Below the pieces are notes generated by a model. That model did not search any database, had not been told where the DNA came from, and saw nothing but the letters and a program-made list of their open reading frames with translations. From assembly GCF_900115705.1 (NCBI RefSeq), contig NZ_FOXL01000002.1:682001-746000 (forward strand): a stretch of 64,000 bases of DNA, read 5' to 3'. This document shows positions 27,364 through 34,966 of this stretch, piece by piece. The stretch comes from Frateuria terrea (GTDB lineage: Bacteria > Pseudomonadota > Gammaproteobacteria > Xanthomonadales > Rhodanobacteraceae). Position 1 is the stretch's first letter; every line of letters starts with the position of its first letter. The position numbers and the translations under genes are program-made.

Positions 27364-28680
27364 TCAATTGCTTTTCAGCTGCCAGGCGGGCTGCACCCGC
27401 GAGGCACGGAAGGTGGGATAAAGGCCCGCCAGCAGGGTCGCGGCGGTGGCCACCAGCAGGGTCAGCACCAGCAGGGGCGCGTCCAGCCTCGCCAGCGAGG
27501 CGATGTCCTTGGGCAGCACCCAGCTCACGCTGGCCACGCCCACGCCGGTCAGCAGCAGCCCGAGCACGCCGCCGGCCAGGCCGATGATCCCGGCCTCGGT
27601 CAGGAACTGCGCGTAGATCGCCGTACGCTGTGCGCCCAGCGCCCTGCGCACGCCGATCTCGCTGCTGCGGCGCAGGAACTTGGCCAGCAGCAGCCCGGCG
27701 GTGTTGACCAGGCACACGATCAGCAGGCCCAGCGCGACCAGCAGCGAGACCTTGGTATCGCTCGGCACCACCTTCTCCGAATCGAGCCAGTCGGGCAGGC
27801 TGCGCAGGCGGTTGTTCGGCGCCCAGCCGAAGCGTCCGGCCTGCTGCTGGTCGCGCGCGTAGCCGTCCAGGTACTGGCGGTAGGCGCTGACCGCGGCAGC
27901 GTCGTCCAGCTCCACCATGTAGGCGAGCCACACGCAACTGGAATGCTGCAGGCCGACGAAACCCGATTCGGCCGGTATCTCGCTGCAATTGGTGTTGCCG
28001 TCGTTGGGCATGCCCACGTCGATGGCACGCTCGAAGGGAAGGAAGACGTCCTCGTTGCCGCTGCTGAAGCCGCCGGTGTTGACCACGTCGTAGAAGCGCG
28101 GTTGCGGGTTCCAGTCGTCCAGCACGCCGACCACGCGATAGTCCTTGCCCTCGATGCTGACCGACCGGCCGACGCTGTTGGCGCCGCCGAACAGCTTTTC
28201 GTTGAGCTTGCTGCTGATCACCACCACCGCCGCGCGCTGGCGATCGGCGTCGTCGCCCCAGCCGCTGCCGTAGCGGAACGGCGCGTCGACCATCGGGAAG
28301 AACTCGCTGTAGACCGCGTGCCCGCTGACGTTGATCGGGTGCTTGCCGGCACCGGTCGGCACCACCGAGGGCGAGACCTGGTACATCGCCGACTGCAGCT
28401 TGGCCCGATGCGCGCGCTGCAGCGCCATGGCATCGGCGTAGTCCATGGCGTCCGGCGGCTCGCCGTTGTCGCTGCGACCCTTCGGTCCCCACATGTCGAT
28501 CTGTGGCACGAACAGCTTGGAGGACTTCCACGGGATCGGATCGCCCGACACCGCACGGAACACCGAGTAGGTGGTCATCGAGGCGGCCACGCCGAAGCCG
28601 ATCGCCAGCACCATCAGCACGGTCAGCCCAGGACTCCGCTTGAGGCTGCGCAAGGCAAGTTGTAGGTAGTAACTGAACAT
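27364..28680 (-). CDS. FtsX-type ABC permease, A-type, pair 3 (A3)
   Basis: A 438-residue permease, start MFSYYLQLALRSLKRSPGLTVLM, helix 1 LAIGFGVAASMTTYSVFRAV, then SGDPIPWKSSKLFVPQID (subgroup 1). Cysteine pair: NTNCSEIPAES and SSCVWLAYM. Coupling segment LLAKFLRRSSEIGVRRALGAQ. It ends AWQLKSN. ATG 28680 is selected by comparison with the sister genes; an in-frame start 16 codons upstream adds residues unlike any sister. Confidence 0.92.
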   Translation of the reverse strand: MFSYYLQLALRSLKRSPGLTVLMVLAIGFGVAASMTTYSVFRAVSGDPIPWKSSKLFVPQIDMWGPKGRSDNGEPPDAMDYADAMALQRAHRAKLQSAMYQVSPSVVPTGAGKHPINVSGHAVYSEFFPMVDAPFRYGSGWGDDADRQRAAVVVISSKLNEKLFGGANSVGRSVSIEGKDYRVVGVLDDWNPQPRFYDVVNTGGFSSGNEDVFLPFERAIDVGMPNDGNTNCSEIPAESGFVGLQHSSCVWLAYMVELDDAAAVSAYRQYLDGYARDQQQAGRFGWAPNNRLRSLPDWLDSEKVVPSDTKVSLLVALGLLIVCLVNTAGLLLAKFLRRSSEIGVRRALGAQRTAIYAQFLTEAGIIGLAGGVLGLLLTGVGVASVSWVLPKDIASLARLDAPLLVLTLLVATAATLLAGLYPTFRASRVQPAWQLKSN

Positions 28681-28735
28681 ACCAGGCTCCGTGATCCGCT
28701 CACCTCGCTCCGGCTGGAGAGAGGGCAAATAAACC

Positions 28736-29968
28736 TCAAACGCTGCGCGTCGCCTCCACCGGCGGAACGCGCGATGCCTTCATCGCCGGCGCAAGTACCG
28801 CCCCCTGCCCCAGCAGCAGGAGCAACAGCACGCCGGCCGCCAGGTAGAGCGGCGACATCGGCTGCGCTCCCATCCGCACCACCAGCCACACGTTCATGGA
28901 CACTGCCAGCACCACGCCCAGCAGCACGCCGCCGAGGCTGATCAGCAGGTTCTCGGTGAGGAAGTAGGAAAGGATGTCGCGCTGGCGCGCACCCAGCGCC
29001 CGGCGCACGCCGATCTGCTTGCGCCGCTGGCCTACCCAGAAGCTGGTCAGCCCGACGATGCCGGCGGCGGTGATCACCAGCAGCACGGCGCTGATGATGC
29101 CCATCAGGATCGCCGTGCCGCGGTCGCTGTCGTAGGCACGCTGGCGGATCTGGGCGAAGCTGCCGCCATCGGAGGGGTCGATGATGCGCTGGCTGTCCAG
29201 CGCCAACAACGCCTTGGGCGCTTCGCGCATCGCGGCGGCGAGCTGGCCCGGGCGCGCGCGGACGATGTAGTACAGCCCCGATGGCCAGTCCAGCCGCAAG
29301 GGCCAGATCATCGACTGGTAGGCGTAGGCTCGCTGCCAGTCGTCCACGGACTGCGTCTGCAGGCGGTCGACGATGCCGATGATCGTGCTGGGCGTGGCAC
29401 TCATCGAGTACAGCGGCTTGCCCAGCGCCGAGCCATGCGGGTACAGCCGCTCGGCCAGCGCCCGGGTGACGATCACCTGCGCCGGATGCACTTCTTCGCG
29501 CAGGCCCAGGGTGCCGATCTCGTCCGCGCGGAAGTTGCGGCCGGCCACCAGCTTCACGCCGAGCGCGCGCAGCAGGTGCTCGTCGCCCAGGTAGACCGCC
29601 GCGTCGGAGGTGGGCTGCAGCTGGTCCGGCTTGAGCCCGACGAAGTTGTCCCAGCCGCTGCCGCGCAGCGGATAGGAGTTGCTCGGCGCGGCATCCAGCA
29701 CGCCCGGCAGCTGCTGCAGCGCGATCAGGTCGGCGCGCACCTGGGCATCGATTTCCTGTTTGGACTTCTGCTCGCCAGCCCACTGGTTGGCGATCACGAA
29801 CAGGTTGGCTTCGTCGACGCCGGTCGGCTCGGACAGGTGCGACAGGCGTGCGTGCAGGATGAACATCGCGTTGCACACGATCGCCAGGGTCAGCGCGATC
29901 TGCAGCACGACCAGCACGGTGCCGGCCTTGTGGCGGCGCAGCGCGGTGAGGACGGGTTTGATCTGCAT
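28736..29968 (-). CDS. FtsX-type ABC permease, B-type, pair 2 (B2)
   Basis: A 410-residue permease, start MQIKPVLTALRRHKAGTVL, helix 1 VVLQIALTLAIVCNAMFIL (subgroup 1). The periplasmic domain shows NSYPLRGSGWDNFVG, LGVKLVAGRNFRADEI, RLYPHGSALGKPLYSM and IIGIVDRLQTQS. Coupling segment: SFWVGQRRKQIGVRRALGARQRDILSYFLTEN. It ends VPPVEATRSV. It shares most of its opening residues with B1, suggesting that pairs 1 and 2 separated recently. ATG 29968 lies 11 bases from A2. Confidence 0.92.
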   Translation of the reverse strand: MQIKPVLTALRRHKAGTVLVVLQIALTLAIVCNAMFILHARLSHLSEPTGVDEANLFVIANQWAGEQKSKQEIDAQVRADLIALQQLPGVLDAAPSNSYPLRGSGWDNFVGLKPDQLQPTSDAAVYLGDEHLLRALGVKLVAGRNFRADEIGTLGLREEVHPAQVIVTRALAERLYPHGSALGKPLYSMSATPSTIIGIVDRLQTQSVDDWQRAYAYQSMIWPLRLDWPSGLYYIVRARPGQLAAAMREAPKALLALDSQRIIDPSDGGSFAQIRQRAYDSDRGTAILMGIISAVLLVITAAGIVGLTSFWVGQRRKQIGVRRALGARQRDILSYFLTENLLISLGGVLLGVVLAVSMNVWLVVRMGAQPMSPLYLAAGVLLLLLLGQGAVLAPAMKASRVPPVEATRSV

Positions 29969-29979
29969 CTGGCGTGTCC

Positions 29980-31293
29980 TCAGTGTGACTTCAGCTGCCA
30001 GGCCGGCTGCACCTGGGCGGCGCGCCAGGCCGGATAGAACGCCGCCACCAGGGTGGCCAGCACGGCCAGCACCAGGCACAGCCCCACCAGCGACAGGTCC
30101 AGGTGCGCCAGGCGCGCGATCTGCGGGCGGAACAGGATGCCCACGCCGGAGATGCCCAGTGCGGTGAGCATCAGCCCGAGCAGGCCACCGGCCGCGCCCA
30201 CCGAGGCCGCCTCGACCAGGTACTGCGCGTAGATCTGCTTACGCGGCGCACCGAGCGCCCGGCGCACGCCGATCTCGCCGGCGCGGCGCATGAACTTCGC
30301 CAGCAGCAGGCCGATGGTGTTGACCATGCAGATGACGAAGAAGCCCAACGCCACGACCAGCGCGATCTTCGACTCCGGCGGCACCATCTGGCGGTAGTCC
30401 AGCCACTGCATCACGTCGCGCAGGCGCACGTTGGGCGCCCAGGCGAAGCGCCCGGCCCGCTGCTGGTCGGCCGCGTAGCCCTCCAGGAAGCGGCGGTACC
30501 GGGCGACATCGGCCGCGTTGTCCAGCTCCACCCACGGGGTGACCCAGACGCAGTTGCTCTGCAGCCAGCCGTCGTAACCATTGAACGAGGGATTGCCGCG
30601 GCAGCTGTTGTTGCCGGCGGTGTCGAGCTTGAGGTCCACTGCACGGGAGAACGGGATGTAGAAGTCCGTCGGATCCTTGAAGCCGCTGGTGCTGCCGGAG
30701 GCGGCGAAGAAGCGCGGCCGCGGGTTCCAGTGCCGGGTGACCCCGACCACGCGGTAGGCGCGTCCGCCCAGGACCACCTCACGGCCCACGCTGTCCGCGC
30801 CACCGAACTGGCGCTGGTTGAATTCCTCGCTGAGCACCACGTCGGCCGCACGCCCGTCGTCCTCGGCAGCGCTCCAGCCACTGCCGTAGAGGAACGGCAC
30901 GTCGAACATGGGGAAGAAGTCCGCTGTCACGGCGTAGCCGTCGGCGCCCCTGGGCAGGCTCTGCTCCCCGGTGGGCTGCGCGGACAGCCACACCGCATAC
31001 AACAGCGTCTGGCGCTTGGCCTGGTGGGCCCGCAACAGCGCCAGGGCGTCGACGTAGTTCAGGGCATAGGGCGGTTCACCGTGGATGTTCTGCTGCGGTC
31101 CCCAGCTGTCGACCTGGGGGGTGAACAGCACGGCGGACTTCTCCGGGATCGGGTCGCCTGACACCGCCCGGAACACCGAGTAGGTGATCATCGAGGCGGC
31201 CACGCCGAAGCCGATCGCGATGACCATGAGGGCGGTCAGCACCGGGTTGCGGCGCAGGCTGCGCATGCCGAGTTGGAAGTAGTAGCCGAACAT
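29980..31293 (-). CDS. FtsX-type ABC permease, A-type, pair 2 (A2)
   Basis: A 437-residue permease, start MFGYYFQLGMRSLRRNPVLTALM, helix 1 IAIGFGVAASMITYSVFRAV, then SGDPIPEKSAVLFTPQVDSWG (subgroup 1). Cysteine pair: NNSCRGNPS and SNCVWVTPW. Coupling segment LLAKFMRRAGEIGVRRALGAP. It ends AWQLKSH. Closest by eye to A1, as B2 is to B1. It follows B1 by 61 bases. Confidence 0.92.
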   Translation of the reverse strand: MFGYYFQLGMRSLRRNPVLTALMVIAIGFGVAASMITYSVFRAVSGDPIPEKSAVLFTPQVDSWGPQQNIHGEPPYALNYVDALALLRAHQAKRQTLLYAVWLSAQPTGEQSLPRGADGYAVTADFFPMFDVPFLYGSGWSAAEDDGRAADVVLSEEFNQRQFGGADSVGREVVLGGRAYRVVGVTRHWNPRPRFFAASGSTSGFKDPTDFYIPFSRAVDLKLDTAGNNSCRGNPSFNGYDGWLQSNCVWVTPWVELDNAADVARYRRFLEGYAADQQRAGRFAWAPNVRLRDVMQWLDYRQMVPPESKIALVVALGFFVICMVNTIGLLLAKFMRRAGEIGVRRALGAPRKQIYAQYLVEAASVGAAGGLLGLMLTALGISGVGILFRPQIARLAHLDLSLVGLCLVLAVLATLVAAFYPAWRAAQVQPAWQLKSH

Positions 31294-31354
31294 CAGTACT
31301 CCGGGTTTGCTCCCTAGCCGCATGCTCGACAAGAGCCGGGGCAGAGGGTCTGGA

Positions 31355-32593
31355 TCACACCGAGCGCGTCGCTTCCACCGGCGGCACGCGTGAGGCCTTC
31401 ATCGCGGGCGCCAGCACCGCGCCCTGCCCGAGCAGCAGCAGCGCGACCACGCCCACCACCACGTACAGCAGCGACAGCCGCTCCATCTCGAAATGGCTGA
31501 CCAGCCACAGGTTCATGCCGATCGCCAGCGCCGCGCCCACGATCACGCCGCCGGCGCCGATCAGCAGGTTCTCGGTGAGGAAATAGCTGAGGATGTCGTG
31601 CTTGGTCGCGCCCAGCGCACGCCGCACGCCGATCTGCTTGCGCCGCTGGCCGACCCAGAAGCTGGTCAGGCCGACGATGCCCGCGGCGGTAATCGCCAGC
31701 AGCACCGCACAGACCACACCCATCAGGATCGCCATGCCGCGGTCGCTCTTGTAGGCCTCGTCGCGTACCTGAGCGAAGGTGCGCACGCCGCGTTCCGCGG
31801 GGATCACGCGCATGCGGTTGGTCTTGAACAGCAGCGCCGGCACCGCCTTGGTCAATGCGTCTAGCTGGCCGGGCTTGGCGCGGATGATGTAGCTGCCGAA
31901 CGCGCCGGTCGACTGGTAGGGCACCAGCACCGAATACTCCACGAAGTTGCTGGCCCAGTTGCCCGACCAGGGCACCTGCAGGCGCTCGACGATACCCACC
32001 ACCGTGCTGGGCTTGCCGCCGGTCTCCCCGAGGGCGAGATAAATGGGCTTGCCCAGCGCGGAGCCATCCGGGTAGACCTTGTGCGCAAGCGCCTTGGAGA
32101 TGATGACTTGCGCAGGCGCATCGAACTCGTTGCTGCCCACCCACCTGATTTCCTGCGGCAGGAAGTTGCGACCGGCGATCAGCTTGGCGCCGAGCGCGTC
32201 GATCGAATGGTCGTCGCTGTAATAGATGGTGGCACCCGTAATCGGCTTCTTGACGTCCGGATCGGTCTTGACGCCCAGCGACATGCCGCCGCCACGCAGC
32301 GGGTAGGAATTGGAGAAACTGGCGTCGCGCACGCCGGGCATGCCGCGCAACGCGAGCAGGTCGGTTTTGGTACGCGACGCGGCGGTCGCGTCGTCGGCGC
32401 CGACCCAGCTGTTCTGCACCGTGAGCACCTCGCTCTCGGCCACGCCGGTGGGTCGCACCAGCTTGGACACGCGCTGCTGGATGATGAACAGTGCGTTGCA
32501 GACGATCGCCAGGGTCAGTGCAATCTGCAGTGCGATCAGCACAGTGCCGGCTTTGTGCCGCTTGAGCGCGGCGAGAATCGGTTTGATCTGCAT
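31355..32593 (-). CDS. FtsX-type ABC permease, B-type, pair 1 (B1)
   Basis: A 412-residue permease, start MQIKPILAALKRHKAGTVL. Helix 1 spans about 17-38 (IALQIALTLAIVCNALFII, subgroup 1); C-terminal helices lie at about 288-314, 343-368 and 372-395. The periplasmic domain has NSYPLRGGG, LGAKLIAGRNFLPQEI, KVYPDGSALGKPIYLAL and VVGIVERLQVPW. The cytoplasmic loop reads GQRRKQIGVRRALGATKHDILSYFLTEN. It ends VPPVEATRSV. The only cysteines seen are in membrane segments, unlike the A-type partner. Confidence 0.93.
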   Translation of the reverse strand: MQIKPILAALKRHKAGTVLIALQIALTLAIVCNALFIIQQRVSKLVRPTGVAESEVLTVQNSWVGADDATAASRTKTDLLALRGMPGVRDASFSNSYPLRGGGMSLGVKTDPDVKKPITGATIYYSDDHSIDALGAKLIAGRNFLPQEIRWVGSNEFDAPAQVIISKALAHKVYPDGSALGKPIYLALGETGGKPSTVVGIVERLQVPWSGNWASNFVEYSVLVPYQSTGAFGSYIIRAKPGQLDALTKAVPALLFKTNRMRVIPAERGVRTFAQVRDEAYKSDRGMAILMGVVCAVLLAITAAGIVGLTSFWVGQRRKQIGVRRALGATKHDILSYFLTENLLIGAGGVIVGAALAIGMNLWLVSHFEMERLSLLYVVVGVVALLLLGQGAVLAPAMKASRVPPVEATRSV

Positions 32594-32603
32594 CGTCGTC
32601 GCC

Positions 32604-33911
32604 TCAGTTGGATTTAAGCTGCCAGGCCGGCTGCACCTGGGCGGCGCGCCAGGTCGGATAGAACGCCGCCAGCACGGTGGCGAGGGTCGCCACCAGCAAG
32701 GTCAGCCCCATCAGAGAGAAATCCAGCGTGGCCAGCCGGGCGATCTGTGGATCGAACACCAGCCCCACCCCCAGCACGCCCAGCCCGGTGAGCAGCAGGC
32801 CCAGCACGCCGCCGGCAAGCCCGACCGCGCCGGCCTCGACCAGGAACTGCGCGTAGATCGTCTTGCGCGAGGCGCCCAGGGCGCGACGCACGCCGATCTC
32901 CGGCGCGCGGCGCATGAACTTGGCCAGCAGCAGGCCGATGGTGTTGACCAGGCAGATCAGCAGGAAGCCGAGCGAAACCAGCAGCGAGATCTTGCTCTCC
33001 GGCGGCACCACCTTCTCGAAGTCCAGCCACTGGGTGACGTTGCGCAGGCGCACGTTGGGCGCCCAGTTGAACCGTCCGGCGTGTTGCTGCTCGGCGGCAT
33101 AGCCGCGCAGGAACCGTTTGTAGCCGGCGGCCTCGGCGGCCGAGGGCAACTCGGCCCAGAACGCGATCCAGATGCATTCGGAGCGCAGCCTGGCCTCCCA
33201 TCCGCTGCCCGGCGTGGCGCTGCAGTTGAAGTTGCCCGCGCCGCCCATCTGCTGGTCGATCGCCCGGGTGAAGGGGATGAACAGCTCGGCCGGGTCGCCG
33301 AAGCCCTGGGTATTGCTGGCGTCGAAGAACATCGGCTGCGGGTTCCAGGTGTCGATCACCCCCGTGACGCGGTAGTCGTGCCCGTCGAGGTTGATCGTCT
33401 TGCCGACGCTGTTGGCGCCGTTGAAGAGTTTGTCGTTGAGCGCCTTGCCCAGCACCGCGACGGGAGCATGGGCGCCGTCCTCGGCCGCGCTCCAGGCGCC
33501 GCCGTAGAGGAAGGGGATGTCGAACATGGCAAAGGCGTCGCCGTACCAGGCGTAGGTGGTCTCGCGAAACGGCAGCTGGCTGGCGTCGGCGGGAACTACC
33601 GACGGGCCAACCGGGTACAGCGCGGTCTGCCGCCTGGCCCGGTGCGCCTGCATCAGGGCGACCGCATCGGTGTAGGTCAGCGCGTCAGGCGGCTCGCTCT
33701 TGTCCAGGTCCTCCGGCTTCCAGTTGGCGATCTGCACCGCGTAGAGCTGGTCCGACTTCTGCGGGATCGGATTGTTGGCGGTGGCGCGGAACACCGAATA
33801 GGTGATCATCGACGCGGCCACGCCAAAGCCGATCGCCATCACCATCAGCGCCGTGAGCAGCGGGTTGCGGCGGAGACTGCGCAGGCCGAGCTGGAAGTAG
33901 TAGGCGAACAT
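32604..33911 (-). CDS. FtsX-type ABC permease, A-type, pair 1 (A1)
   Basis: The first permease of the array, 435 residues, start MFAYYFQLGLRSLRRNPLLTALM. Helix 1 spans about 18-40 (AIGFGVAASMITYSVFRA), C-terminal helices about 308-332, 355-385 and 398-420. It has ANNPIPQKSDQLYAVQ where the others have SGDPIP. The cysteine pair lies in NFNCSATPG and SECIWIAFW. The cytoplasmic segment is LLAKFMRRAPEIGVRRALGAS. It is separated from the ATPase gene by 190 bases containing a strong palindrome. Sister genes of this architecture (MacB_PCD plus FtsX) act in lipoprotein release or efflux of peptides and drugs; the substrate here is unknown. Confidence 0.93.
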   Translation of the reverse strand: MFAYYFQLGLRSLRRNPLLTALMVMAIGFGVAASMITYSVFRATANNPIPQKSDQLYAVQIANWKPEDLDKSEPPDALTYTDAVALMQAHRARRQTALYPVGPSVVPADASQLPFRETTYAWYGDAFAMFDIPFLYGGAWSAAEDGAHAPVAVLGKALNDKLFNGANSVGKTINLDGHDYRVTGVIDTWNPQPMFFDASNTQGFGDPAELFIPFTRAIDQQMGGAGNFNCSATPGSGWEARLRSECIWIAFWAELPSAAEAAGYKRFLRGYAAEQQHAGRFNWAPNVRLRNVTQWLDFEKVVPPESKISLLVSLGFLLICLVNTIGLLLAKFMRRAPEIGVRRALGASRKTIYAQFLVEAGAVGLAGGVLGLLLTGLGVLGVGLVFDPQIARLATLDFSLMGLTLLVATLATVLAAFYPTWRAAQVQPAWQLKSN

Positions 33912-34060
33912 GTCGGGGTTCCCGAAGGGTGGAATGGCCGCACCTGCTCCCGCTCCTCGCGCACCGGCGCAGGAGTGGTCGTATCGCTGCCGTTGAATGG
34001 GAGAGAGGAGGAGGCCTTGGCCCGGCTTCCACGGCGAGGGAGCGACCTCCCCTCTCCCGG

Positions 34061-34086
34061 CCCTGCGCCGGCGCGCCGGCGCAGGG
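34061..34086. repeat. 26-bp perfect palindrome between ATPase and first permease gene
   Basis: The sequence from 34061 to 34086 is its own reverse complement, with arms CCCTGCGCCGGCG and CGCCGGCGCAGGG. It follows a CCCTCTCCC repeat fragment and starts 17 bases past the ATPase stop on the transcribed strand. A stable hairpin here could attenuate or process the message between ATPase and permeases, or could be a repeat insertion. No T-run follows. Confidence 0.6.
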
Positions 34087-34102
34087 CTTCAAACACGATC
34101 CA

Positions 34103-34816
34103 TCAGGCGTCGGCGACGCGCGCGTTGTGCGCGTGGAAGCGCGGTTCCTCGGACAGGTCGACCACCTGGCCGTCGATGATGTGCACGTTGCGCTGGGCGC
34201 GTGAGGCCAGTTCCGGATCGTGCGTCACCATCACGATGGTGGCGCCCTCGCGGTGGATCTCTTCGAGCAGCTCCATCACGCCACGGGCCATCTGCGTGTC
34301 CAGGTTGCCGGTCGGTTCGTCCGCCAGCAGCAGGCGCGGCGAGCCGGCGAGCGCACGGGCGATGGCGACGCGCTGCTGCTGGCCGCCGGAGAGCTCGGCC
34401 GGGTAGTGCTTGGCGCGCGAGGCCAGGCCCACGCGCTCGAGCGCGTCCATGATGCGCTGCTTGCGCTCGGCGCCCTTCATGCCGCGGTAGCGCAGCGGCA
34501 CCTCGACGTTGTCGTAGACGTTGAGGTCGGGAATCAGGTTGAACGCCTGGAAGATGAAGCCGATCTTCTCGTTGCGGATCTTCGAGCGGGCGTTGTCGTT
34601 GAGCTGGCTCACCTCGATGCCGTCGAGGTGGTAGTGGCCACCGGTGAAGGTCTCCAGCAGGCCGGCGATGGTCAGGAAGGTGGTCTTGCCCGAGCCGGAC
34701 GGACCGGTGACGGCGACGAACTCGCCCTCTTTGACGTCGATGTTGAAGTCGCGCAGGGCGTAGGTCTCCACCACTTCGGTGCGGTAGACCTTGGACAGGT
34801 GGGTCATCTTGAGCAT
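34103..34816 (-). CDS. ABC transporter ATPase, MacB/LolD type
   Basis: A 237-residue nucleotide-binding protein, the only ATPase in the cluster. Walker A is GPSGSGKTT (about residues 38-46), the Q loop FQAFNLIPDLNVYDNVEVPL, the signature LSGGQQQRVAIARAL, Walker B LLLADEPTGNLD, and the H loop VTHD. These are hallmarks of the MacB/LolD/FtsE subfamily, whose ATPases drive FtsX-type permeases from the cytoplasm. ATG 34816 begins MLKMTHLSKVYRTE and has AAGGA about 8 bases upstream; the longer frame (to 34903) adds unrelated residues. It would have to serve all twelve permeases unless further ATPases are encoded elsewhere. Confidence 0.96.
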   Translation of the reverse strand: MLKMTHLSKVYRTEVVETYALRDFNIDVKEGEFVAVTGPSGSGKTTFLTIAGLLETFTGGHYHLDGIEVSQLNDNARSKIRNEKIGFIFQAFNLIPDLNVYDNVEVPLRYRGMKGAERKQRIMDALERVGLASRAKHYPAELSGGQQQRVAIARALAGSPRLLLADEPTGNLDTQMARGVMELLEEIHREGATIVMVTHDPELASRAQRNVHIIDGQVVDLSEEPRFHAHNARVADA

Positions 34817-34851
34817 GGTTGCGTCCTTCGGTGGTGGTGGTAACTCGGGCA

Positions 34852-34957
34852 GGGAACGGAGGATGGGGAACGGGAAGGTGGAGCCTGCGGCGTCTGGGGG
34901 CACCGCCCCGGAGGATGGCTCCGGATCACTCGTTCCAGTTCCCCATGCTCCGTTCCC
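34852..34957. repeat. Long inverted repeat between adaptor and ATPase genes
   Basis: Two 20-base arms, 34852-34871 (beginning GGGAACGGAG, ending ATGGGGAAC) and 34938-34957 (the complement), match at 19 of 20 positions and are separated by 66 bases. A GGGGGCACCGCCCC-like stem lies between them. They would form a large hairpin in the leader of the ATPase gene. It may regulate relative expression of adaptor and ATPase, or be a dispersed repeat; the sequence does not decide. Confidence 0.55.
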
Positions 34958-34966
34958 CGCTTCGGA

